Notes: generated by a model not told the origin, from the sequence alone. Positions 43,476 to 52,648 are shown, counted from the stretch's first letter. The stretch: 64,000 nucleotides of DNA from JAEUKA01 sp044228505 (GCA_044228505.1 JBGAUT010000005.1:236962-300961), one strand, 5' to 3'. Numbers and translations: made by a program.

Positions 43476-44621
43476 ATGGCGGTGCGGTTTTTACACTCGG
43501 CGGACTGGCAGATTGGCAAGGTCTTCGCAGATCTGGTGGCGCACGACTCGGATCGGGCGGCACTGCTGAAGATCGAACGGCTGCGGGCGATCGAGCGAAT
43601 GGCACGTCTGGCGACTGAGTACAAGCTGGACTGTGTGGTGGTGGCGGGCGATGTGTTCGATAGTCATACCGTCGCTGATGACCTGCTTCGGCGGACCCTC
43701 AATGCGATGACGGGCTTTGCGGGTCCGTGGCTGCTTCTGCCGGGGAACCACGACGCGGCGCTTGGCGAGAGCGTGTGGACGCGTCTTCTGCGACTGCCCG
43801 TGCCAAAGAACGTGATTCCAATGCTCACGCCGGAGCCGCAGATCTGCGCCGGCGGTCGTTTGGCGGTCTTGCCTGCACCGCTTTGTCGTCGGCACGAGTC
43901 ACTGGATATCACCGAAGCGCTCGACGACATGGTGACGGAGGCGGGCGTGGTCCGGGTGGGGGTTGCGCACGGCTCCGTGAAGAACCGACTGCCAGAGCGC
44001 AGCGAAGCGGTCAACGAAATCGCCGAGGATCGGGCCAAGCGGGCGCGGCTCGACTATCTGGCTCTCGGTGACTGGCACGGAACGCTGCAAATCGCCGACA
44101 AGACCTATTACTCGGGGACGCCCGAGCCGGATCGCTTCAAGGACAAGGACCGCAGCCCGAGCGGCAATGTGCTGCTGGTTCAGATCGATGGTCCGGGGGC
44201 TGCCCCGCAGGTCGAGACGATTCCGATTGGGCACTTTCAGTGGGAAAAGCGGGCGCTGTCACTCCAATCGGCGGAAGACCTGGCGATGCTCGATGCCGTG
44301 CTCGGCGGACTTTCTACAAATCCCGAGCGGTTGGTGGTGGATCTGACGCTGAGCGGTTCGCTCCCGGTGTCACTGGATGACTCGCTGCGGCGACTTCTTG
44401 CTGAGTGGCAGGCGAAGCTGCACCTGCTGCGAGTTCACGACAGCGGGCTGCTACCGGAAGTAAGCGATGCCGAGCTTGCGGGACTACCGACAGAGGGACT
44501 TGTGCGCAGTGTGATTGCGGATTTGCGTGGCAAGCAGGCGGTGGGCGGGGAGCTCGGCGGGGAGGCGAGGCTCGCACTCAAGCTCCTGCTATCGGAATAT
44601 CGCCAAGCGGAGAGAGGGTAG
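43476..44621 (+). CDS. SbcD/YhaO-like DNA repair metallophosphoesterase
   Basis: This 381-residue calcineurin-like phosphoesterase has metal-site motifs in the Mre11/SbcD order: FLHSADWQIGK, VVAGDVFDSH, LLPGNHDAA, VAHGSV and LALGDWHG. It should act as a nuclease with the SMC-like ATPase that starts 4 bp after its stop. The C-terminal 130 residues (VDLTLSGSLPVSLDD) form a capping or partner-binding domain as in SbcD. The pair is closer in pattern to the YhaO/YhaN-type complex than to classical SbcCD, because the partner lacks a zinc hook. Confidence 0.9.
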   Translation: MAVRFLHSADWQIGKVFADLVAHDSDRAALLKIERLRAIERMARLATEYKLDCVVVAGDVFDSHTVADDLLRRTLNAMTGFAGPWLLLPGNHDAALGESVWTRLLRLPVPKNVIPMLTPEPQICAGGRLAVLPAPLCRRHESLDITEALDDMVTEAGVVRVGVAHGSVKNRLPERSEAVNEIAEDRAKRARLDYLALGDWHGTLQIADKTYYSGTPEPDRFKDKDRSPSGNVLLVQIDGPGAAPQVETIPIGHFQWEKRALSLQSAEDLAMLDAVLGGLSTNPERLVVDLTLSGSLPVSLDDSLRRLLAEWQAKLHLLRVHDSGLLPEVSDAELAGLPTEGLVRSVIADLRGKQAVGGELGGEARLALKLLLSEYRQAERG

Positions 44622-44625
44622 GGCG

Positions 44626-47295
44626 ATGCGAATTCGGCGGATTCAGATCAGCAACTTTCGCAAGCTGCGCGGGCCACTGACGCTCTCTGGGCTCGGTGAT
44701 GGCCTGACGGTGATTGCGGGTGACAACGAAGATGGCAAATCGACGCTGCTTCTCGCCCTGCGGGCGGCGCTGTTTGTGAAGCACAAGATCAGCGCAGGGG
44801 TATCGGATGATCTGCTCCCGTTTGGTAGCAAGGTGCGACCCGAGCTGCGCGTTGATCTGGAGTTCGGTGGTCGACCGTATTCCATCTACAAAGCGTTCTG
44901 TCAAAGCCCGCGTGCCGAGCTGACGACGCCCACGGGAAGATTGGAAGGCAGTGCTGCGGAGGAAGAGCTACAGCGACTGCTGCGTTTCGAATCCCCCCAA
45001 AAAGGCAGCGCTGAGCCCAAGCCTGAGCACCAAGGGCTGTGTGGTCTGTTGTGGCTGACGCAAGGCGAGTCGTTTTTGAACCAGCTCCCGTCGTCGACGC
45101 TCCAGCGGGACTTGCAATCGGCGCTCGAGGCGGAGGTGGGCAGCGTACTGACGGGGGACGTGGGACGGAAGCTGCTCCATATCTTCCGCGAGCGGTATGA
45201 GGAGGTCTTTACCAAAAAGACCGGGCAGCCTGGGGTGGAGCTGAAGAAGGCGCGGGAGCGGGTGGAGACGTTGACCGGCAAGTTGACGATGCTTTCGGCA
45301 CAGCTTCGCGACTACGAAGGCAAGGTCGACAAGCTCGGAGCGCTGCAAGCCCGGCTGCATCGCTATCGGGCAGATGGAGCGCTCGGTCTGGAGCAGGCGG
45401 AGCTTGCGGCCAAGCAGGCGGCGCTGCTGGGCATCGAGCGACGAGAGCGGCTCCTGGAGTCTCTGCGGCGAGATGGAGAGCTGCTGACCGAAAAGCTCAA
45501 GGGAGAGGTCAGTCTGCGGAGTCGGCGACACGAACAGCGGGAACTTTGGCGGCGGGCGAGCGAGGAGCTGGCGAAGCTCTTGGTCGAGCAGCAACACCGG
45601 GCGGTCGAGCTGTCGGCTCTGCAAGAGCAACTGGCGACGCTGGACGCGGAGCATCGGGAGCTTCACAAGCGGCGGGAAGAAAAGCAGCGGGAAGCGGCGG
45701 CGCTCCGCCAGGGCGTTGAGCGGGTTCGCTTAGGCAACGAGCTGGCCCAGCGAGAGCAGCGACTGACGGAGGCGGTTGCGGTCGAGGAGCGGCGGACCAA
45801 ACTGGGTGAGGAACTGCTGCGGCTTCTGGTCGATGACGGCAAGCTCCAGCGGTTGCGAGAGCTTATGCGCAAGGTCCGTGAGCGTGAGGTCGAGCTGCAG
45901 GCGGTGGCGACGCAGATCGAGGTCGAGCAGCTCGGCGTGGGACCGCTGAACATCAACGGAGAGGTGTTGAGCGAGTCGGGAGAGCCGCTGTGGCTGACGG
46001 AACGGACGGTGATTGAGCTGCCTGGGCAGCTTCGCCTGGTGGTGACACCGGGGCGAACCGGGGCGAGCAAGCTTCGTCAGCAGCTCGATGAGCAGCAAGA
46101 ACAGCTGATGCGTCAGCTTGGCGAGCTGGGGCTCCCCGATATGCTGTCGGCAGAGCGTGAGCATGCCACCCGGAGTGAGCGACTCGGTGAGCTGCGCGAG
46201 CTGGAGCAGCGGCAAAAGCGGCTCTGCCCCGAAGGACTGTCCTCGCTAAGAGAGGAGATCTTTCGGCTTGATCGCAAGCTGAAGCTGCTCGGCACCGATG
46301 GTGAGTCCCTGCCAATTGAGGAGCTAGAGCGACGGCTGCTGGAGTGTGAGACGGCGCTGACCGGGTTGGAAAAGCAAGTGGGGCAAGCGAGTGAGGCATC
46401 GACGAGTAAGCGTCTGACGGTGTCGCAGCTTGCTCAAGAGCAGGCTCTACTCGTCGGGAAACTGACCCAGCATCAGCGAGAAGTTGAGCGGAGTCGCGAG
46501 CGATTGGCCGAGGAGTCGGAGCAGCTTTCCGACGCTGAAATCGAGGCGGCAGTGTTGGCGCGGGAGCAGGCGGTGGCGGCGGCAGCCGAGCAGGCGGCGC
46601 AGCTCGCTGCGGAGGTGGCTGGGGCAGATCCAGTCGGGGTTCGCGAGAGCGTCGCGCAGCTTCAGGATGCCGTGGCAGAGCGGTTGCGGCGGCTCCAGTC
46701 GACAGAACGGGAAGTCCAAGACCTGACGATCGAGCTGCGGACCCTTGGGCAACAGGCTCTCGATGAAGAGGTAGTAGAGACGAGGGCAGAGCTTGCGCGG
46801 GCTGAGGTCGAACTGGCCCATAAGCAGCGACAAGCGGCAGCGATTCGGCTGCTGTATGACAGCTTGCAAGCCCATGACCGCAGTGCTCGAGAAGCGTATT
46901 TGGAGCCGCTGTCTCGTCTGATAGAGCCGTATTTGCAGGCGATTTTGCCGGGTTGTCGACTGCAGATTGACGAAGCGACGATGGCGATGGTGGGTCTGCG
47001 GCGTGGCGAACACCTTGAGCCGTTTTCATCGCTGAGCATCGGCACTCGTGAGCAACTGGCGGTGATCGTGCGACTGGCGGTGGCGGACTTGATGACGCAG
47101 CGTGGTGAGTCGGTACCGCTGGTGTTAGACGACGCGTTGGTGTTCTGTGACGATGCTCGGTTTGACCGGATGCTCAAGCTGTTGCGCAGAGGGGCGACTC
47201 GTCATCAGATCCTGGTGCTGACCTGTCATGAGCGAGAGTTTCTGCGCGCCGGTGCACCGGTGATTCGCTTAGCCGACTGTCGCGATGCTGCTTGA
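44626..47295 (+). CDS. SMC-like ATPase (YhaN/SbcC type), zinc hook absent
   Basis: This 889-residue Rad50/SbcC-like ATPase has Walker A GDNEDGKST (about 32-40) near the N-terminus and Walker B PLVLDDALVFCDD near the C-terminus, with FSSLSIGTREQLAVI as the signature motif. Between them lie about 600 residues of coiled coil (LERRERLLESLRRDGELL and similar). The central region has LNINGEVLSESGEPLWLTER, a small beta-rich insert, but there is no CxxC zinc hook. This matches YhaN-type proteins. The longer reading frame to 44515 overlaps the nuclease gene, and ATG 44626 fits the MRIRRIQISNFRKL start typical of the family. Confidence 0.9.
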   Translation: MRIRRIQISNFRKLRGPLTLSGLGDGLTVIAGDNEDGKSTLLLALRAALFVKHKISAGVSDDLLPFGSKVRPELRVDLEFGGRPYSIYKAFCQSPRAELTTPTGRLEGSAAEEELQRLLRFESPQKGSAEPKPEHQGLCGLLWLTQGESFLNQLPSSTLQRDLQSALEAEVGSVLTGDVGRKLLHIFRERYEEVFTKKTGQPGVELKKARERVETLTGKLTMLSAQLRDYEGKVDKLGALQARLHRYRADGALGLEQAELAAKQAALLGIERRERLLESLRRDGELLTEKLKGEVSLRSRRHEQRELWRRASEELAKLLVEQQHRAVELSALQEQLATLDAEHRELHKRREEKQREAAALRQGVERVRLGNELAQREQRLTEAVAVEERRTKLGEELLRLLVDDGKLQRLRELMRKVREREVELQAVATQIEVEQLGVGPLNINGEVLSESGEPLWLTERTVIELPGQLRLVVTPGRTGASKLRQQLDEQQEQLMRQLGELGLPDMLSAEREHATRSERLGELRELEQRQKRLCPEGLSSLREEIFRLDRKLKLLGTDGESLPIEELERRLLECETALTGLEKQVGQASEASTSKRLTVSQLAQEQALLVGKLTQHQREVERSRERLAEESEQLSDAEIEAAVLAREQAVAAAAEQAAQLAAEVAGADPVGVRESVAQLQDAVAERLRRLQSTEREVQDLTIELRTLGQQALDEEVVETRAELARAEVELAHKQRQAAAIRLLYDSLQAHDRSAREAYLEPLSRLIEPYLQAILPGCRLQIDEATMAMVGLRRGEHLEPFSSLSIGTREQLAVIVRLAVADLMTQRGESVPLVLDDALVFCDDARFDRMLKLLRRGATRHQILVLTCHEREFLRAGAPVIRLADCRDAA

Positions 47296-47327
47296 CGGCG
47301 GGTCACAGACAGGCGAAGCACAAGGCC

Positions 47328-47822
47328 ATGACTGCACAGATCAAACTCAAGCCAGGTGATCCCGCTCCAGACTTTTCTCTCGTTGGAAGTGATGGCAAGA
47401 CGCACCAGCTACACGACCTCAAAGGTCGCCGGATCGTCTTGTACTTCTATCCCAGGGACAACACCCCTGGCTGCACCCAGGAAGCCTGCGACTTCCGTGA
47501 CCAGCAGGGTCGATTCGGCGATACGATCATTTTTGGAGTCAGCCCCGACTCGGTCGCTTCACATCAGCGCTTTGCGGCCAAGTACAGCCTGCCATTTGTG
47601 CTGCTGTTTGATCCCGGCTCCGAGGTCGCGAAGCGCTACGGGGCGTACGGCGAAAAAGTCATGTACGGCAAAACGAGCCTTGGCATCATCCGCTCGACGT
47701 TCGTGATCGATGAAGCGGGTCGACTTGCGGCCGTGTACGGCAAGGTCTCAATCAAAGGACATGTCGAGAGTGTCCTGTCAGACATTGGTGCGGCCTCTGC
47801 GGTAGGATCGCAACATGCCTAG
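47328..47822 (+). CDS. bcp: Peroxiredoxin Bcp/PrxQ
   Basis: This 164-residue thiol peroxidase of the bacterioferritin-comigratory-protein family has the active-site block YPRDNTPGCTQEACDFRD. It gives peroxidatic Cys49 and, five residues later, Cys54 as the resolving residue, which is the BCP arrangement. It reduces H2O2 and organic peroxides using thioredoxin, so it is linked in function to trxB at 15970. ATG 47328 is chosen from the fold start. Its 3' end overlaps the next gene by 8 bp. Confidence 0.94.
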   Translation: MTAQIKLKPGDPAPDFSLVGSDGKTHQLHDLKGRRIVLYFYPRDNTPGCTQEACDFRDQQGRFGDTIIFGVSPDSVASHQRFAAKYSLPFVLLFDPGSEVAKRYGAYGEKVMYGKTSLGIIRSTFVIDEAGRLAAVYGKVSIKGHVESVLSDIGAASAVGSQHA

Positions 47823-49077
47823 CTCGATTGTTGCTCGTGAGAGTCGTCCCTATTCGGTGGTGTTGTTTGGTGCGTCGGGTTTTACCGGCAAGCTGGTCGC
47901 GGAGTATTTGGCCGGTCTGCGACGGAGCGACCTGCGCTGGGCGATTGCTGGCCGCAGCCGCGCCAAACTTGAAGAGGTTCGTCGCGACTTGGCGCGAATC
48001 GATCCCGCCTGCGCCGATTTGCCCATCCTGATTGCCGATAGCAGCGATGCCGCAGCGTTGGGTGAGATCGCTCGTTCGACTCGAGTGGTCTGCACGACCG
48101 TTGGTCCGTATGCCAAGTATGGCCACACGCTGGTCAAGGTCTGCGCAGAAGAAGGTAGCGATTATTGCGACTTGACCGGTGAGACGAACTTTGTTCGTAG
48201 CTCGATCGACAGCGTTCATAGCATCGCCGAACAGACCGGGGCTCGCATTGTCCACTGCTGCGGCTTCGACTCGCTGCCTTCGGATCTGGGGGTTCATCTG
48301 CTCGCCGAACACTTTGCGAAGCAGGGCCAGCGTATCGGTAGCGCCAAGCTGTACGTGGTGGCGATGCGGGGCGGGGCGAGCGGCGGGACGATTGCCTCCG
48401 GGCTTCACATGTTTGCCGAAGCCAAGCGAGATCGAGATCTCCGTCGGCTTTTGGGCGATCCCTACGCGCTGTATCCCGACCGCAGCAAAGATCGTGGTCC
48501 CGATTGCGGAGACCAAAAAGGCGTGGAGCTGGATGCCGAAGCCGGCTACTACACTGCGCCGTTTGTGATGGCCGCCATCAACACCCGGATCGTCCGTCGC
48601 ACCAACGCCATTTCGAACTTTGCGTATGGCCGCGATTTCCGTTACGCCGAAGTGGTGGCCTGTCCGAAGACGGCAGCGGGTCTGCTGCGAGCGGCTGCCA
48701 CAGCGGCCATGACGGTCGGCATGGTGGTGGTGGGCAGCAACTCGACCCTGCTTGGCCTGGTGGAAAAGCGCTTGCCGGCACCTGGTGAGGGTCCATCGCA
48801 GAGCGATCGTGACCGAGGGTTCTTCGTGATCCGTATCATCGGCCGTAGTGCACCGAGCAGCAGTGGTGCCGTGACTCGGGCTGAGTGCAACATCAAAGCG
48901 AACCACGACCCGGGTTATGGAGAGACTTCGCGGATGCTCGGGGAAGCGGCGTTGTGCCTGGCCGAAGATGCGCTGCCACCTCGTGGTGGTGTGCTGACTC
49001 CGGCGGTCGCGATGGGCGGTCACCTGGTGGCCCGCCTGCGCAAGACCGGTATGACCTGGGAAGTTCGAGAACTGTAG
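47815..49077 (+). CDS. Saccharopine-dehydrogenase-like NAD(P)-binding reductase
   Basis: This 420-residue protein has a Rossmann motif VVLFGASGFTGKLVAEYL, then WAIAGRSRAKLE and VVCTTVGPYAKYGHTLV, the classic pattern of saccharopine dehydrogenase NADP-binding proteins and of trans-acting enoyl reductases. YCDLTGETNFVR and HCCGFDSLPSDLGV follow in the usual order. The C-terminal part has a hydrophobic stretch (AAATAAMTVGMVVVGS) that may touch the membrane. The substrate is unknown, and a lipid or polyketide enoyl group is plausible. The start overlaps bcp by 8 bp, with a TAGGAT hexamer 6 bp upstream. Confidence 0.88.
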   Translation: MPSSIVARESRPYSVVLFGASGFTGKLVAEYLAGLRRSDLRWAIAGRSRAKLEEVRRDLARIDPACADLPILIADSSDAAALGEIARSTRVVCTTVGPYAKYGHTLVKVCAEEGSDYCDLTGETNFVRSSIDSVHSIAEQTGARIVHCCGFDSLPSDLGVHLLAEHFAKQGQRIGSAKLYVVAMRGGASGGTIASGLHMFAEAKRDRDLRRLLGDPYALYPDRSKDRGPDCGDQKGVELDAEAGYYTAPFVMAAINTRIVRRTNAISNFAYGRDFRYAEVVACPKTAAGLLRAAATAAMTVGMVVVGSNSTLLGLVEKRLPAPGEGPSQSDRDRGFFVIRIIGRSAPSSSGAVTRAECNIKANHDPGYGETSRMLGEAALCLAEDALPPRGGVLTPAVAMGGHLVARLRKTGMTWEVREL

Positions 49078-49148
49078 TACCTCGTCGTAAATCGCACAAA
49101 AGCGCCGATCGGTCGGACCGGTTCCTGTGGCATGCTGAACTAGGTGCG

Positions 49149-50363
49149 ATGATCAGGAAATCCGCGCAAGCGTTGTGGTCCTGGCTGGGCTCGACAATCG
49201 GGCAACGGGGGCTTGCGCTGACGCTTTCGCTGGGTCTGCCGGTCGTGCACGGCTGTAACAAGCCACTGCCGTCGGTACCGAAGCCCCCGCAGGTACCAAC
49301 CGGACAGACGCTGCGGGTGGCGGCCTTCGCTGATTACTTTGGGACGCGGACACTCCCGACGTTCGAGTCGAAGACCGGCAATCATGTCGATGTGGAGGTG
49401 TTTCAGTCGAACGAGTCGCTGCTCGCCAGCATCGACAGCCATCGCTTCGACGTGGTTTTTCTGTCCGGTTATGCAGTCGAGCACATGATAGACAGAGGTC
49501 GGCTGCTCAAGATGCCACGGGACCGGGTACCAAACCTGGCGCAGGTTCCGCTCGACTTTCGCAATCCGCCGTATGACCCGAGCCTGAACCACTGTGTGCC
49601 GTACATCTGGTGGGTGATTGGATTTGCGTTTCTCCCACCGAAGACCGGGCATGTGAGCGAACCATCGAGTCTCGATGTGCTGTTTGCGCCGACCGGCCCG
49701 GGGGTGGCGTGGCTCGATGACATGCGGGCGACCTTGGGGATGGCGCTGCGCAAACTCGGACGCTCTCCCAACTCGCGAGAACCTGCGGATATTACGGCGG
49801 CGCGTGATCTGCTGCTGCGAGCGCTGCCTCGGGTGGTGGATATCGTCGATGATCCGGATGAGCTGCTTCAGAGTGGTCGGATTTCGGTCAGCATGGGCTG
49901 GTCGAACGATGTCTTTTTGCACACACGCAAGGATCCTCGGGTGCGGTTTCTGCTGCCCAAAGAAGGCACGCTGCTGTACGTCGATTTTGTGTGTGTGCTC
50001 TCGACGGCCAAGCAGCCCGAGGTCGGCTTTGCGTTTCTCGACCATCTGCTGGAGCCAACGATCTCGGCGGAGATTGCCAACACCCGCATGATTCCGACTG
50101 TCAGCGAAGGCGGACGGCGGATGCTGGATGCCGAAGCCCACTGGATGTGGGGCACACTCGAGTCACTGCGGGGTCACAGTGGACGTCATGAGCCGCTGCG
50201 CGATGTGGGAGATGCGACCACGCTGTACGAAAAGGCCTGGCAAGAGGTCAAAGCCGGGCTCGCGATGGAAAAAGCCCGTCGGGCCGCTCAACCGCCCGCT
50301 CCGGTCGAACAGAAACCGGTGCCGGTGCCGATCAAGGGCAAAAAGTGGGTCAGCCCGATTTGA
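49149..50363 (+). CDS. PotD-like extracellular solute-binding lipoprotein
   Basis: From ATG 49149 the product is 404 residues, with a signal peptide ending in VVHGC (lipobox Cys36). The mature protein begins TLRVAAFADYFGTRTLPTFESKTG, followed by VDVEVFQSNESLLASI and DVVFLSGYAVEHMI. This is the pattern of spermidine/putrescine-type periplasmic binding proteins (cluster D). A Pro/Lys-rich tail ends the protein. No permease or ATPase gene is next to it, which is unusual for this family. The last 14 bases overlap the convergent Nudix gene. Confidence 0.8.
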   Translation: MIRKSAQALWSWLGSTIGQRGLALTLSLGLPVVHGCNKPLPSVPKPPQVPTGQTLRVAAFADYFGTRTLPTFESKTGNHVDVEVFQSNESLLASIDSHRFDVVFLSGYAVEHMIDRGRLLKMPRDRVPNLAQVPLDFRNPPYDPSLNHCVPYIWWVIGFAFLPPKTGHVSEPSSLDVLFAPTGPGVAWLDDMRATLGMALRKLGRSPNSREPADITAARDLLLRALPRVVDIVDDPDELLQSGRISVSMGWSNDVFLHTRKDPRVRFLLPKEGTLLYVDFVCVLSTAKQPEVGFAFLDHLLEPTISAEIANTRMIPTVSEGGRRMLDAEAHWMWGTLESLRGHSGRHEPLRDVGDATTLYEKAWQEVKAGLAMEKARRAAQPPAPVEQKPVPVPIKGKKWVSPI

Positions 50364-50919
50364 GCCCGAGGCTGGCGTCGCGCTGTTTTCGCCACAAATC
50401 GTAGTGCAGGTAGGCGGCCCAAACCAGGGCATGACTGATCCGTCCAGACTGAAACAGCGATGGCAGCTCGCTCATCGGAAACAGTCGGATCGCGATGTCT
50501 TCTTTTTCATCGAGTGATTGGCCGGCGGTGGGCTGGCAGCCCAGCGCGAGCGCGGTATAGCAGCGGTTGTTGAGGATCGCCGGGTTGGGCTCGACGAAGC
50601 CCAGTACCGACAAGGAGTCGGCCTGATAGCCGGTTTCTTCGGTCAGTTCGCGGGCCGCTGCGTCGAGCGGAGACTCGCCAGCATCGATCATCCCGCCCGG
50701 CATCTCGAGCGTGATTTGGCCGGTTCCGAAACGATACTGTTCGATGAGGACGATTTGCTCATCGGGTGTGATTGCCACGACGTTTACCCACGAGTCGGCT
50801 TCAAGCACGTAGAAGTCGTGTTCACCGCCGGTTCGTGGTGACTGGCAGCGGTCTTTGCGCAACCGAAAGATTCGATAGTCCGCGAGCAGCTCTTGCGACA
50901 GCGTCGTAAACGGCTTCAT
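50350..50919 (-). CDS. Nudix hydrolase, ADP-ribose pyrophosphatase type
   Basis: This 189-residue enzyme has a complete Nudix box GGMIDAGESPLDAAARELTEETGY (residues 75-98; GX5EX7REUXEEXGU), so metal-dependent hydrolysis of a nucleoside diphosphate linked to another group is expected. The N-terminal strands (FYVLEADSWVNVVAITPD) and IVLIEQYRFG are typical of the ADP-ribose pyrophosphatase branch. ATG 50919 sits six bases after AAGGAG; a TTG six bases upstream is less likely. It follows surE on the same strand after 48 bp. Confidence 0.92.
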   Translation of the reverse strand: MKPFTTLSQELLADYRIFRLRKDRCQSPRTGGEHDFYVLEADSWVNVVAITPDEQIVLIEQYRFGTGQITLEMPGGMIDAGESPLDAAARELTEETGYQADSLSVLGFVEPNPAILNNRCYTALALGCQPTAGQSLDEKEDIAIRLFPMSELPSLFQSGRISHALVWAAYLHYDLWRKQRDASLGLKSG

Positions 50920-50967
50920 TCGCAACTCCTTCGCCAGTCAGCGTATCACTCCGTCGGACGAGTGTGC

Positions 50968-51744
50968 TTAGGCACTCGGGAGATGCTGATAACCGGGCAC
51001 CTCCCACGACGGCAAGGTGCCCATGAGCTCTTGGTGGGTGAGGTCCAGTCCGAGCGGTGTCACCGAGATCAGCCCCGAATGGATGGCGTGGACGTCGGTA
51101 CCAGGTGGCTCGTTGACTGCGGCGAGTGGCCCGCCGATCCAATAATAGGTGTTGCCGCGTGGGTCGGTCCGGCTGTCGACGTGATCGCGGTACATGCGCT
51201 GGCCGAGTCGGGTGATCTGATAGGCCGGTGCTCCTGCAGGTGGGACGGGCTCTTTGGGTCCGGGCACGTTGACGCTCAGCAGCGTGCGTGGCGGCAGCCC
51301 GTTTTTCTGAAGGCCAAGGACCAGCGAACGACAGAAGCGTGAGGCCCGGTGAAAGTCGGCCCCACGACCGACGCCCATCGACATGGCAACGGATGGAGTT
51401 CCTCGCAGCGCTGCCTCGACGGCAGCAGCGACGGTGCCCGAATAGAAGATATCACCGCCGAGGTTGTAGCCGTGGTTGATACCGGAGATGACAAAGTCAG
51501 CACCTTTGGCTAGCTCGAGCAGGCCCAGATACGCGCAGTCGGCAGGTGTGCCACTGACGGACCACACCGAATGGCCAACTTTCTCGACGCGCAGTGGATC
51601 AAAGAGGGTGAAGGAGTGAGAAGTCGCGCTGCGCTCGCGATCCGGCGCAACCACGTAGACTTCCGCAATCTCGGAAAGCGTGCTGGCCAGGATCGAAAGA
51701 CCGTCGGCACGCACGCCATCATCGTTGGTGAGTAGGAGTTTCAC
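50968..51744 (-). CDS. surE: 5'/3'-nucleotidase SurE
   Basis: This 258-residue metal-dependent nucleotidase and exopolyphosphatase of stress survival starts MKLLLTNDDGVRADG, with metal ligands Asp8 and Asp9. It continues with SVSGTPADCAYLGL and VISGINHGYNLGGDIFYSGTVAAAVEAAL, the SurE signature. It may be co-transcribed with the downstream Nudix gene, with which it would share nucleotide clean-up functions. Confidence 0.95.
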   Translation of the reverse strand: MKLLLTNDDGVRADGLSILASTLSEIAEVYVVAPDRERSATSHSFTLFDPLRVEKVGHSVWSVSGTPADCAYLGLLELAKGADFVISGINHGYNLGGDIFYSGTVAAAVEAALRGTPSVAMSMGVGRGADFHRASRFCRSLVLGLQKNGLPPRTLLSVNVPGPKEPVPPAGAPAYQITRLGQRMYRDHVDSRTDPRGNTYYWIGGPLAAVNEPPGTDVHAIHSGLISVTPLGLDLTHQELMGTLPSWEVPGYQHLPSA

Positions 51745-51837
51745 AGCCGCCCAAGATACACAAAATCCGGCGGCTCAGCGCAGAGTGTGCCTGATTTTCA
51801 CCCATCAGCGACCTTTCGGTCGCCCAGCTTTCAACCG

Positions 51838-52611
51838 CTACGTACTGGCTCGGGCAGCACGGTCATCGAGAAATCGACTGGCCGCCGAGCAGTAATTCCG
51901 CAAGCTATCGGCCACGAGGTCAGCGAGGCGGTCGTTTTCGGCACGCAAGCTTTCGTGATAACGCTGCCGTTCAACGCCCGGGATCACCGCCGGTGGATAG
52001 CCATCGCGTAGTAACAGCAGATTCATCAGTAAGCGTGCGACTTTGCCGCTGTTTTTGGGCCACGGGTAAATCGTCATAAGCTCAAAGTGAGCGCTTATGG
52101 CCCGTGCCACGGTATGGACCGGCTCGTCCTCGTGGTTGAGCGATTCACAAAGCTGCTTGAGTCGCAACGGAATGGTATCGCAAGGCACCACATCGTGATG
52201 ATAGACGCGATGATGTGGTCTATCGGTTCGATAGCCATTGCGGCTGCTCGTGCCTCGGGGTTTTTCGACGGGGGTGAGGATTTCGTGCAGCCGATTGAGC
52301 TGCTCCACCGTGATGGTTCGGCTCTGCTGCGAAGCGAGTTTACGCACGGCATCAATTGCGGCTTTGAAGCTACGGATGTCTGTAGACAGCGCTTCATCGC
52401 TGCAATTGCCATCTGCGATGGCTTTGCGCGCTAGTGAATCTCTGATTTCTGGGAAGGAAAGGACCACGCCTTCGAGAGCGCAATCGTGGTAAATCCACCC
52501 CGCTTCAAGCATCTCTTGGAACACCGATGTGGCGAGAAGATCCTCGCCGACTCGACGCTCTCCAAGCTTCGCCAGCTTCGCATCTATATCGAAGAAGTGG
52601 CGCTCCTCCAT
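51838..52611 (-). CDS. Fic-fold protein with rewritten catalytic motif
   Basis: This 257-residue Fic-domain protein carries the normal Fic motif position after ISAHFELMTI, but instead of HPFx(D/E)GNGRxxR it reads YPWPKNSGKVAR (182-193). The catalytic His is Tyr182, the acidic metal ligand is Lys186 and the GNGR is NSGK. The flanking sequence RLLMNLLLLRDGYPPAVI is fully Fic-like. An inhibitory-helix-like segment, YHDCALEGVVL (41-51), has Glu47-Gly48 but lacks the usual Ser/Thr. Canonical AMP transfer is unlikely. A different nucleotide chemistry, or a binding or regulatory role, remains possible. I see no antitoxin-like gene beside it. Confidence 0.82.
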   Translation of the reverse strand: MEERHFFDIDAKLAKLGERRVGEDLLATSVFQEMLEAGWIYHDCALEGVVLSFPEIRDSLARKAIADGNCSDEALSTDIRSFKAAIDAVRKLASQQSRTITVEQLNRLHEILTPVEKPRGTSSRNGYRTDRPHHRVYHHDVVPCDTIPLRLKQLCESLNHEDEPVHTVARAISAHFELMTIYPWPKNSGKVARLLMNLLLLRDGYPPAVIPGVERQRYHESLRAENDRLADLVADSLRNYCSAASRFLDDRAARAST

Positions 52612-52648
52612 CTGCTGCGCTCCTGTCTGTAGGTCAGTGACCCGTGAG

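Noticed and set aside
45953..47029. 358-codon antisense frame inside the SMC-like ATPase gene
   Set aside because: It is a shadow of the coiled-coil coding strand, with Ala/Pro/Arg-rich low-complexity sequence and no domain.
47752..49023. 423-codon antisense frame across the reductase gene
   Set aside because: It shadows the saccharopine-dehydrogenase-like gene and has no domain signature.
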